A DNA stretch of 64,000 nt from Cristatella mucedo (lineage: Eukaryota > Bryozoa > Phylactolaemata > Cristatellidae). Location of the stretch: NCBI GenBank assembly GCA_009760855.2, contig WPIO01000003.1, positions 1,037,001 to 1,101,000 of the forward strand, in the 5' to 3' direction. Of this stretch, positions 54,616 to 64,000 are shown in pieces. Within the stretch, counting starts at the first letter, position 1, and each line of letters begins with the position of its first letter. Made by a program: the position numbers and the translations under genes. The notes under the pieces are model-generated. The model searched no databases. It worked only from the letters and a program-made list of their open reading frames with translations, and was not told the DNA's origin.

Positions 54616-56745
54616 CTTTATAATTGTCCTAACTATGCCTGATGGCAGCTTATAGTACGAAAGCTGATTCACTTGGTCAGAAGAAGTGGTGTGCATTACG
54701 AAACCTCACTTTGCCATTAGAAAGCTGTGATTCATCTTGTTGGCAAGATATTAACAGAGAAACTTTTAAAGATATCCAACTGGGAAGCAGAAAGTCAAAT
54801 GAAGCAGAGATCTAAAGAATTAAGGAACTAGTGAACTGCAGTCATGATGAAGAAAAAGACCCTGTCACCTTATGTTCAAGATTAGGACCAGCGATCGGTC
54901 AGGCTCTGCAAGCCTGTGGAGCGATTCTAATGTACCCATTTGATCAAATGTAATCCATTTCTTGTGTTAGTCGAGCCTCATCCAGCAGACCAATTACCGT
55001 TGAAGTTCCACAAAAGTGCTTTAATTATCCTTTGCTATTTTTAGTTTGTAATGAGCATCTTGGACAAATGAGTTTGGTTCATGAAATAGGCTACCACTTA
55101 AAATTCAAATGATAGTGAGATGCATTTTTTGTTTTCAAATAGCCAACCATGCTACAGTGACCGGTAGACTGAATGCTTGCAATGGAGATTTGTGATCATG
55201 GATGCCGGCTACTTTCCTAAATTTGATGAAGGTAAAACCAAACTCCTCATTATAAATCCCTAGTCTGGGGCTTGACTAGGAATCTTTGCCTTTCCAATTG
55301 GTGATGCTGCGGTATTACCGTCAACATTTTGTCGTATTTATTTGTTCTCTTGAGTAACTGCTTAAGTTTTGGAAGTTTTAATAATAATACTGACTTTAAA
55401 ACTAGCCATCAAGTCCGATTCCTCTGTGAAATTAGGGGCTGCCTACTACGATAAGCACACAAAACTTAACTAGCTCCCTGGTCGTCTACACTAGGTTATT
55501 GCCAATAAATTTTACCTGGGGTACTGAAAACACTATTGGAATAATGCAACTGGTGATTAATACGGCTGCAAGGCTAGCCAAAAAACTCCAGAGGTTTGGC
55601 TATGTCTAAAGTGCTGATGGAGCAGCAATGGTTCTCTCGATTGATCTACTGACACATAGGAAATTTCTAAAGGTATCTCACAAGACCCACCAGGGCTTGG
55701 CTTACCCATATGCAGATGATCTGATGCACCAGTTTCAGCTTCCTTGTGCCATCGGGTCCTCTACTGACGAAAAATTTGCTGTTCCGTTCCTATTCGTAGA
55801 TTATGTTGGTGGCAGACGTTTTCACTCAGCCGGTAATAAACTGTGCTGCTTACTTCAACCAGTCTTGCGAAACGACATCTAGTCTCATACTGCCGACTAT
55901 GGCACGTTCTTTCTAGCCGTAATAGGCAGAAACTAACATGCTGCTCACTTTTTGGACTGCCCAACTGACTTGGCGGAAGGATATCGAGCATTCGGTTGTC
56001 ATTTTGATATGACCTGGAGCAGCTAACCCAAATGTGGCCAGTGAACTTATCTGATTACAGACTTTTATTCCATGCTTCAAATAGCAAGGCACGTGGATTA
56101 CTTCGAATCAACGACCTGGTTGTTAAGTGCATACTTCCTAGTTAGACTTTCCATACACGATAAGACACGTGAGAAAGAAAATAATTAAATCCCAAGCCAA
56201 TCGAAATATATTTTGTGGATTGTCTACTTAACCGTTCCCCGAGATCCGTTGCTTATCTCTTACTGTGGTGCTTGGTCAAATGAAGTTTTTCTGCTAGGCA
56301 GCGCACACAAAAGGATTTTGGCTCAAACTGGCTACGTGTGATAATGAAGGTGACAGATGACCAGTTACAAATTCGCCGATGTACAATGGAGCCGGCGATT
56401 GTTTGCTCCCGGGACCTGCAGCCAATCAAGCGTGGCCTATTTCGTACATTGTATAATAAAGTGCTATCACAGAGCTAGTGTTCGTTCCTACCAGTGACAA
56501 TCGTCTTGTTTAGGGCAGCCGCCTTTGCAAGCTATCGAAAAGCAGCTGAATTGAGACGTACGGTTAACATGAAATGTATTCGGGACCATCGGCCGCTTTC
56601 ATCCAGTCAGCTCATACACCACAGGAGTGTGGTCACTTTCCTGTGTTATGTAGCATGTGCCTCCTTGAATGGAATACCGATATGAAGCTCTTGCCGCACT
56701 GGTCGCAGACACCCTGCCTTTCTGCTGTGTGAGTGGCAATGCCAG
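54616..56745. other. No recognisable gene
   Basis: About 2.1 kb. The 84-codon plus frame at 55628-55882 contains YPYADDLMHQF, which superficially recalls a polymerase box, but lacks any other supporting motif. No repeat family from elsewhere in the window is evident. Confidence 0.4.
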
Positions 56746-56747
56746 GC

Positions 56748-56848
56748 ATCGTTTTAATTGCATTTCCCTTTGCAGCAGATGTAAAGTGCCTAGAAAGAGA
56801 TTAAGTTCTCTGAGGGCGCTTTATCAAGTACATTATTATTATTATTAA
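56748..56848 (+). mobile_element. LINE 3' tail with intact hairpin
   Basis: TTAATTGCATTTCCCTTTGC, AGCAGATGTAAAGTGCC, TAGAAAGAGATTAAGTTCTC, TGAGGGCGCTTTATCAAG and (ATT)n. A short 5'-truncated insertion. Confidence 0.93.
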
Positions 56849-57410
56849 CCTGTTCCCGCTCTGGTAACCTATAACAGAGGTCTCACCTACAAGAACCAGC
56901 ACTTCTTTGTTCAGACTGGAAGCCCGTTGGATAGTCGTACTGCACTCCTTGCAGACGTTGTGGCTTTCTCCTTGCTCCTTGGTTAAATTGACGGCTGTCT
57001 TTTTAAGGCGGGTTGTGCTTAGACGTCTTGCCGTGCCGATAGCTGCCGAGTTAGTAACGTCTTCATCCCACAGATTACAAGTATGAGTCATTGCTCCTGA
57101 ATTAATCAGAACGTGTTAGTTCCAGTGAATGGCGCGAGTAAACATTGTGAAGCTATTATTGACGGCGCGAGGCCGCTTTTCTGTCGACAGCGTGTGCAGC
57201 TGACTCTGGGTCTCAGTGGTTACTTGTCTGAGACTGATCTCCTGTGCCCAGTCTAATTGTGACAACGTCCGATCAGGAAAGCTTTCATCCTCTTCGATTT
57301 GAATAAGTAAGACTGTTCGATCCGTTTCGAGATACAGCTTCAAATTAAGTGAACCTGTAATTATAATAATCATTGACTGAATTACTGTAGGTATCCTTAA
57401 TGCACAAAGT
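56849..57410. other. No recognisable feature
   Basis: Minus frames at 56801-57091 and 57116-57373 are open but without motif or start context. Confidence 0.35.
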
Positions 57411-58238
57411 TACCTCTAGTTAGACGACCACATCAGCTCCACAATCAAGTTTGCCTACTTTCAGTTAAGTTTCACTGCTAAATATTGGGCTTGTTTAGAT
57501 AATGATACCAAGTCTAAGTTGGCCCATTCATTCGAGACATCCCGTCTTGACTTCTGTAACTCACTGCTTGCTGGCCCACCGGCATGTGCAATCAGGCGAT
57601 TACAGCTGGTGCGAAACTCCGAAGCTAGGCTTGTCTGTCGTGCGCGTCGCAGTTGCCACATCACACCAATTCTCGCCGACCTGCACTGGCTCCCAGTCAA
57701 GCAACGGATTGACTTCAAGGTTTTGTCGCTCACTTTTAGGTTACTTCCTTATTTGGCTCCGGCCTGTCTCTCAGATCTACACCTCCACCTGGCCAAGCAT
57801 TGCACCACCAGCTTTTCGGAATCCAAAAATTGACCAATACCTCGTACAAACCTCAAATACTTTGGAGACCCTGCATTTAGTTCGTATGCTCCCAAACCTG
57901 GAACGGCCTTCCGACTTGCATCACAACATCCCCTAACTTGACCACATTTAAAAAGAACCTAAAAACACACCTATTTTGGACAGCATTTAGTGGGTCCCTG
58001 TGATTCATCCTTCATGTGCTTATGCGGGGTGACACTGTGCATGCTGCCACTAACCACATTTGCATGCTGACCCTGTGCATGTCACCCCTAACTACGTTAT
58101 TCATGTAGTTTATCAAGCAAGATATTACTCAGCATTCAATCGCATTTCCCTTTGCAGCAAATGTAAAGTGCCTATAAAGAGAGTGAGTTCTCTGAGGGCG
58201 CTTTATCAAGTGCATTGTTATTGTTATTATTATAAATG
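57411..58238 (+). mobile_element. CR1/L2-like LINE, C-terminal region to 3' tail
   Basis: It starts at LDDHIS-encoding DNA (AGACGACCACATCAGCTCC). It runs through AHSFETSRLDFCNSLLAGPP, ACAIRRLQLVRNSEARLVCR, HITPILADLHWLPVKQRIDF and CTTSFSESK to DLTTFK-encoding DNA, then the 3' UTR, hairpin (with a GTGCC/GGCGC mismatch) and (ATT)n tail. Two or more frameshifts. One of three long copies in the window. Confidence 0.94.
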
Positions 58239-60270
58239 TGTGGCTGATTCTGCGCTAAACATATTGCAGACGCACCTCCCAATTATTCAAAAATGGAATG
58301 ACCGGCAAGTAAAAACTCAGTTACAATGCTAATCGGGCTACGAGGTGTGTGCTCTATTGTGGATCGTAGTCGCTGCTTCTCCTCGAGTGAATTTATTTGA
58401 TGCAAGCGCGTCTTTTAGAGAATTTCTTTTACTGAGGAATAATACTTCCACTCGCTTTTCCTTTAATTTTAAAGTTAATAAGAAGCAACGCCTGAACTAC
58501 GAGAATTCAACTTCGGTACAGCTAGTCGTTACCCTGCTTACAACCAACAGGAGAGCATTCAAGCTAAACTCCTGTTGACACTCATTCAGACTTAATCGTG
58601 TGCTAAAGTCGCTCACCATTTTCAGGAATAACATGGAGATTCAAAAATGTTGCACGGGGGAAAGGGGAATCTCATAAAAACCATGGACGACATGTGACTG
58701 TGAGCTTAGATTCTGGAAAATCTACACAGGTCACGTCAAATAAGCGAAATGGGTGGCCGAAAGCATCTCGACCTTTCTAATACAAGAAAAGTCTGAATAA
58801 AAGTCATATTTAACTCACTAATTGACTAATTTTATTTAGCTCTTCTTGGCCTGAATTGGTCTTCGCATCTACTTATGCACCGTAAAAGGCGCCTGAATCG
58901 TAATTAAAGTTGCGACTCCCACAATTGTGCTGCCGGCTGCATTCGAAGTCCGAACCTAATCGCTAAATACTTGCAAGGGTAAAATGCAGAAATTCTCAAG
59001 CATTTGGTCCGAGAATCAGACGCTCGCTTAAGGTCTCGCTTTACATTATAAATGGGGTCGTAATCTCTGACGGCTTCAGCTTAAAATGAATATGATTACG
59101 AAAACTATATCTGACTGGAATGTAAACCAAAAGCAACATATCACTCAGTTGGATGATTTTTCGCAGAGTCTAAACGAAGCTACATGATTTCTTTTTTTAT
59201 ACAGTGCATAATGTCCCGGAAAATAGGCATTACGGTTATCTAATACTTTAGGAATCGCTGCGTTCATTTGTGGCCGGACTATTCGTCCAGCCAAGGAAAA
59301 GATATGGAATACTCAATCAGTGATTAAGTTATTGACAATATTAATAATATTATGCTATGGATTTAGCGAATTCATTTGCCGCCTGCTGAATGTAACGTTG
59401 AAAAAGCGATTATTATGCTGTTGAATGAACGGCTAGTCTTTACTGTGCTCGATTTGTTCGATAACATTTTTGTGAGCCCATTCGATTTGTATGAGTCGGT
59501 TTCTTTCTTTGCCCGTCGTATAATGGTATTGAGCCCGGTTGAAATTGAGCCCGGTTTCGCTTGCTCACATATCTAGTCGGGATAAAGGTTAGGACATCCT
59601 TGCTTTGTCCACGCTTGGATGCTATAATCATGATTTATATGTGTGGGTATACTGGTAACGAGTTACATTATTCGAGCCCTGTGAGATTAACTCTAAAGTT
59701 TAACCATTTTAAGCGGGATTTTAGGCTTCTTTTGTACACGATACGTTGTTGATATGCATTTTTATAGTTTTGATATGATGAAAGAGAGTATCTTTGTTTT
59801 ATCATTGGATTAGAGGAAAAAATTGGAACACATAATTCAATAGGCTGCTCTTCTCTGTCTTGAGAATAAATGCTTCGGGAGCTTCGCGTTGAGGTTAGAA
59901 CGAGTTTTGTGCCCTGCTACAGCGAATTACCAATGTCGGTTGAGATACTTTTCGTTGGTCTTCTTAACGTCAAAACAGTTATGCGTTTTATTAATTTATT
60001 GCTTGTGGTAGTTTGATATCTATCTGGTCCCGCTGGTGACACGGTGGTGGTCATCGAAGCTCTTGGGTCAGTTCTACATTGGTGCCTTGGAGTAATCACT
60101 CACGCACCATTGACACGTGATATTCGTCTAGATGTGAATTTTCACTGATTCAAATTTTTAGTGGACAAGTTATATGGCTCAGCATGCGACCTTAGTAGAC
60201 CAGCAAAATTCCTTAGATTGGCATGTTTTCCCTATAAGTAGGTTACCCATAGCTCAGACAGACTGTCCAA
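58239..60270. other. No recognisable gene
   Basis: AT-rich sequence with frames under 90 codons. No repeat or RNA motif supported. Confidence 0.4.
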
Positions 60271-60271
60271 C

Positions 60272-60766
60272 TTGGTATTTAAAATGGCTGATGTCCGTCA
60301 CTGCTTATCTTCTGCTGCGATAAGGGTATGTTGTTCTGTTTTTGTGTCGCCTGCTGTCTCTCAATCAATACAAAAGGTCATTCATCCCTTGTGCTCCATT
60401 GAGCGTCGCTGTCGCCATTTGTGTTACCAGTGGCCGAGCAAATTTCATTCTGGATTAACGTTTCTACCTCACTCAGTCTGTCTTCTTTTTATCTACTTTT
60501 CTTCTCTGTTTTTTTTACATAGACGCTTTAGATATGTTGAAGATGTGGGACGAAATGCTGTATACGATGATGAATGTGGTTTTTGTGCTGGTAATCAACT
60601 GTTGCCACAGACGGTCAATATTAAACTGAAGATGGAACGCGTGGAAATTTCGACCTCCCTGACGATGGCTACGGGCAGACAGTGGCATGACGATTCAGCC
60701 GTCGTCTTAAGAACGTCTCAATTCCAGAGCCGCCCCAACCAACGGCTCATTCAGCAACCGAATTGA
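60272..60766 (+). other. Open frame with intron-like signals (uncertain)
   Basis: A 164-codon frame contains AAAATGGCTGATG at 60284 (MADVRHCLSSAAIR), immediately followed by a donor-like AAGG|GTATGT. A T-rich acceptor lies at about 60535 (TTTTTTTTACATAG). Joining them directly gives a frame with an early stop, so the obvious splice does not work. Read straight through, the middle part is Ser/Phe/Leu-rich and looks non-coding. It could be a 5' exon region of the zinc-finger gene. I cannot confirm this. Confidence 0.2.
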
Positions 60767-60849
60767 CATCTGGAGGCTGAGGCTGGATTGACGCCGTCAC
60801 AGGCACCTGACTTCTATGGGCAACCGAATTTATGATGACAGAATTTTTT

Positions 60850-62900
60850 AAAGGTGAGGATAATGTAATTCCCAGCGATTATTAGTTCTGAGCTTGGCAG
60901 CTGAGCCTCAATTGAGAGCTACGACGTCTGCTGCAGAATTAAGATGCTTATGAAATAGCCGCTATAAGCTGAGGCTTATTAGCAGCTACACGTCCGGTTA
61001 TGTATGGTAGGGATTATTGTTACTTAAGAAAGGGTTACTATATATGTAAGGTTTGTGCCTGACCGAAGACCCTCATTCTCGGAGCAGCGGTATGCCGGGC
61101 GTTAAGTCTACCACTGAGCTTGAGCTGCTGGGAGCCGGTTAGCGAGTCAGCAGGAAGTCAGGCAGGTGTATATGTCGCAGAAAAATAGCTATTTTTGTGC
61201 TCTTACTAATAAGATGTTGTTATGGCAAGTGCTGGGCGGCATATTGAGTGCTATATTTTACCTTCGGCGTATTGCTAGCTTAAGGTCTTCGGGCGTCGCA
61301 GACATTTTGCGGCTACCCAAACAAGTAAGGGTTTAGTGGTCATGTTCATGTTTTTCTTGATAGCTGCATGCGTGGAAACGCACTGGTAGTGATAGTGAAT
61401 GTGCTTTCGTCTGTAAAGATATTTAACTCGCTGCCAAGTTCATGGTCGTATTCGAATGTTTGCTGCTTACGAGCTTAGACAGAACTCACTGCCCAGAGAG
61501 TCAAAGCGTTTACCAACTACACAGTTTTGCTAATGTTCGTTAAGCGCAGCATCGTGGTAAGACATTGGTTGAGTGACTTAATAGTCATTGACGTGAACTT
61601 TTCGCTCATGCTCTTATTGCTGGTTGTAATAACTGCATTAAAATTAACATGTTCGGCATGATTGAGGGCTCAGATTTATGGTAGAAGCTTTTTCTAGTAA
61701 ATCAGTTTTTGGAGGTTCTGACTGATAGGCCAACGAAAACTGATTTGCACTTTCATAAATATCACCCATGGAGGCTTTTGTTTAATAGAGATCGCTTCCA
61801 CGGCCACTTTCGGCTTCCGTGTCTAAGACCTGCTTACAGAAGGGCTTGAGCAAACCTACATTTTTACCGTTGAGCTCCTTCGGCCACATTTCTTCAGCTC
61901 GGTACGATCAAAATGTTATATTTAATTTAAGGGCGTGAAATGCTTATTTCACTTAGCATATGTTGAACAGTTTAGGTCCCGCAGTTATGCCTAGTTTGTT
62001 ATTCGTAATACTTCTGCTCGTAAGGAAACGCTCGGGCCGGAAAAGGGCATTCTTTGACGGTGAGCATTCCCGCATGTGGAGAAAGATTAGTACTGCCTAA
62101 ACGTTTCCCCCAATTTCTTATAGTTAATATAAAGATGAAAACTAATCGTGATACACGTAATGTTTTTAAGAAGGCTGTAGGCGGCAAACCACTAGCAAAG
62201 AGCAAGGTCTTCGTGGCCAATCACCAGGGGCCGCCGCAGTATTCCGAGATGAACCACGGCTATTGACACTTGTAGTTGCCAATCTACGGCGGTTGAAGTA
62301 AGCCTCAGGCCAACTTGCTCACGTAGCTCACTGAAAGCTGGAACCCCACCTAGTGGACATGCCATCCTAACCCTTAGCTCATAGCAGGTTTGGCAAACGT
62401 GTTCCGAAAGTCTTTTTATCTTCAATTCGTCGTTCACGGGGAGACATGGGCTTTGGCGGGACACGGTAGACACAAAAGCACACACACCGACACACCACTG
62501 CATTCTACTCACTGCTCTACTTTCGTTACAACGTCTAGGACGTCATTGGCGCGATGTTGCATAGAAGCTGCCCTCGCAGACCATGCTGCCCTCGTGGACT
62601 GTCGCATTTACTACGTCTGCTTCAGTTTTCTTCATACACCGTCATACTAATCTTTCGAAACCATGAGACAACGTTTCCGCATGGAAAGGTCTCTGCTTTC
62701 GACCTGCCTGCGTGTAAGCTTGCACAAGGTCAGCTGTCGCCTTCATTATTTTAGAAGTTAGTAACTTTCAAGTTAATAGCATGTGAGCTTTTTAGCAGGG
62801 AGACTTAGCTTTGAATAAAACCAGAGCAACCGGCGAAGGATTAGGCACGGTGCACTGGATCTCGATCTTGACTCGATCGCTTAACTCGTATCCTTCTTCA
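60850..62900. other. No confident gene; short repeat copy inside
   Basis: Contains the short repeat copy at 61092-61250. A minus frame at 62192-62512 (ATG giving MQWCVGVCAFVSTV, then Cys-containing text) is a weak secreted-protein candidate. Donor-like AAAG|GTGAGG occurs at 60853. Upstream exons of the zinc-finger gene may lie here. Confidence 0.3.
61092..61250 (+). repeat. Dispersed repeat, short copy
   Basis: It matches 51896-52141 with an internal gap: TGAGCTGCTGGGAGCCGGTT, AGCGAGTCAGCAGGAAGTCA, TGTGCTCTTACTAATAAG, GGGCGGCATATTGAG. Confidence 0.65.
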
Positions 62901-62904
62901 GCTA

Positions 62905-63588
62905 ATGATTTCGCAGATTTCGTTAACTTGTGTAGTTTGTGAATTTCGTTCACTTGCAGACGACAAGAGCGGTGAAAGGTTTGGTCAAGCAGTCCATTCC
63001 ATGTCGGGCGGCGCCACTCACTCAGCCGAGAGGCCGCATGTCTGTGACGGGTGTGGCAAGGGCTTCCTTACGTCATCCCATTTAAAGAGGCATGCCCTTA
63101 CTCACACAGGAGAGCGACCGCACTCCTGTGATGAATGCGGAGCGGCCTTTGCTGATCAGTCAACTTTGACGAAACACCGTGTAATTCACACCGGTGAGAA
63201 GCCGCACGTATGCGAAGATTGTGGAAAAGGGTTTACAGAGGCGAGCCATCTGAAGAGGCACCAGCTGGTTCACACAGGAGAGAAACCTTACACCTGTGAT
63301 TTCTGCGGAATGACATTTTCTCAGTCAGGTACATTGAAGCTACACCAGCTGGTTCACTCCCGAGAGAAGCCCGAAGCATGCGACCTGTGCGGAAAGCGGT
63401 TTACTCTGCCAGGGAGTTTAAAGAAGCACTTGCGAATTCACTCAGGAGAGAAGCCTTACGTCTGCCAACACTTCGGACGAAGGTTTACTCAGTCAAGTCA
63501 TTTGAAGACTCACACTCGTGTTCACACTGAGGAGAAACCTGAAGTATGCGACCAATGTGGAAAGCATTTAGTCACGCAAGCAGTTTGA
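62905..63588 (+). CDS. C2H2 zinc-finger protein, truncated by a frameshift in the last finger
   Basis: The frame gives 227 residues. An acceptor CACTTGCAG at 62951-62959 suggests the real exon starts at 62960 (DDKSGERFG...). Fingers begin at Cys47, 75, 103, 131, 159 and 187, each C-x2-C-x12-H-x3-H with HTGEKP-type linkers. Residues at helix positions -1 to 6 are TSSHLKR, DQSTLTK, EASHLKR, QSGTLKL, LPGSLKK and QSSHLKT. Finger 6 has Phe in place of its second Cys (residue 190) and should not bind zinc normally. A seventh finger starts at Cys215 but runs into TGA at 63586. Likely role: sequence-specific nuclear DNA binding. No KRAB, BTB or ZAD domain is seen in this exon. Confidence 0.88.
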   Translation: MISQISLTCVVCEFRSLADDKSGERFGQAVHSMSGGATHSAERPHVCDGCGKGFLTSSHLKRHALTHTGERPHSCDECGAAFADQSTLTKHRVIHTGEKPHVCEDCGKGFTEASHLKRHQLVHTGEKPYTCDFCGMTFSQSGTLKLHQLVHSREKPEACDLCGKRFTLPGSLKKHLRIHSGEKPYVCQHFGRRFTQSSHLKTHTRVHTEEKPEVCDQCGKHLVTQAV

Positions 63589-63647
63589 AGAAACATATGC
63601 TCGTTCATGCAAAAGGATACCCTGATGTCGGCGGAACTATCGAATAA
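63565..63647 (+). pseudogene. Out-of-frame remainder of finger 7 and C-terminus
   Basis: In the +2 frame relative to the upstream ORF, the DNA reads FSHASSLKKHMLVH, exactly the second half of a C2H2 finger, then a short tail to TAA at 63645. One base is missing around 63562-63565 (AAGCA where AAGGCA is expected). The mutation is either real and recent or a sequencing error. Confidence 0.8.
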
Positions 63648-63648
63648 A
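63643..63648 (+). terminator. Polyadenylation signal AATAAA
   Basis: AATAAA overlaps the stop codon of the shifted frame, giving the zinc-finger gene a very short 3' UTR if it is used. Confidence 0.6.
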
Positions 63649-63659
63649 AGATGATTAAA

Positions 63660-64000
63660 GAACTAGCAAATACGGTCGACATGCAACCTTGAGAAATCTT
63701 TTGACGATAGCATTTAGAATCCGCTTTTTAAAATTGCTTTGTAAACATATCTTTTTGATGACAACAAAACATTCTTACGATCCTAATAGTGGCCCTTGTT
63801 TCGCTTCCAGCGCTGCAGTTCTAGATGACCAGAGTAGATAAGAGAGTATGCATTGATCCCTTGCCGATTTTTATCGAAGCGTGTACCTTTAGAAATTAGA
63901 AGCAATTATGATATGCCTATAAGACGCAACCCGTTAGATCTTCTTATGCTGCTCATTTTGATTGGATCTCTGTGGAGCTATGTTAATGGCAACCCGTCAC
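63660..64000. other. No recognisable feature
   Basis: Downstream flank of the zinc-finger gene. No further frame or repeat identified. Confidence 0.4.

Noticed and set aside
55628-55882. Polymerase-like YADD box in a plus frame
   Set aside because: Only the four-residue match is present. No neighbouring reverse-transcriptase motif, and the sequence does not align with the LINEs here.
60284-60851. Simple two-exon gene using AAGG|GTATGT and TTTACATAG
   Set aside because: The direct join gives a stop codon three codons into the second exon.

Overview
The window looks like animal nuclear DNA, probably from an invertebrate with a repeat-rich genome. The signs are a C2H2 zinc-finger gene with TGEKP-type linkers, a primer-binding site complementary to animal initiator-Met tRNA in an LTR element, CR1/L2-like LINEs with (ATT)n tails, tRNA-derived SINEs, long AT/GA/CA microsatellites, and coding pieces bounded by GT/AG splice signals. 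I cannot name the species. Genes are sparse; most of the sequence is mobile elements and several kinds of tandem repeat.

Layout. 1-2.46 kb: a diverged satellite whose monomers are about 150-175 bp, ending in an inverted piece against a minus-strand LINE (2.46-4.13 kb). 4.1-7.6 kb: no recognisable gene, a CA repeat and a telomere-like island between inverted C/G-run flanks. 7.8-11 kb: the best new gene candidate, a signal-peptide exon spliced in frame to a GC3-rich, Cys-containing exon. 11-19.8 kb: LINE and SINE debris, AT microsatellites and an unrecognised 113-codon ORF at 16.1 kb. 19.8-20.5 kb: LINE fragment. 20.5-31.1 kb: a quasi-tandem array of long diverged modules, interrupted by an internally deleted Ty3/gypsy-type element at 21.43-24.36 kb. 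33.2-34.4 kb: an unrecognised minus-strand ORF, a hAT-like non-autonomous remnant and a TATA box followed by another signal-peptide exon. 36.5-40.5 kb: the satellite again, as two arms in inverted orientation, with SINEs in one arm. 40.7-46.6 kb: possible minus-strand exons among SINEs and LINEs. 46.9-48.6 kb: the best-preserved LINE reverse-transcriptase fragment, with a SINE nested in it. 52.3-53.0 kb: a nearly perfect 19-bp minisatellite. 54.4 kb: a compound (TA)n(GA)n tract. 57.4-58.2 kb: another LINE. 62.9-63.6 kb: a seven-finger C2H2 gene broken by an apparent one-base loss in the last finger.

No operon-like or pathway-level organisation is visible. The repeats do show relationships with each other: LINEs inserted in the satellite, a SINE in a LINE, and an LTR element in the complex array. 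Coding calls other than the zinc-finger gene and the transposon proteins rest on open frames, codon third-position composition judged by eye, and splice or promoter motifs. Treat them as candidates. Repeat boundaries are approximate, to roughly 10-30 bp.
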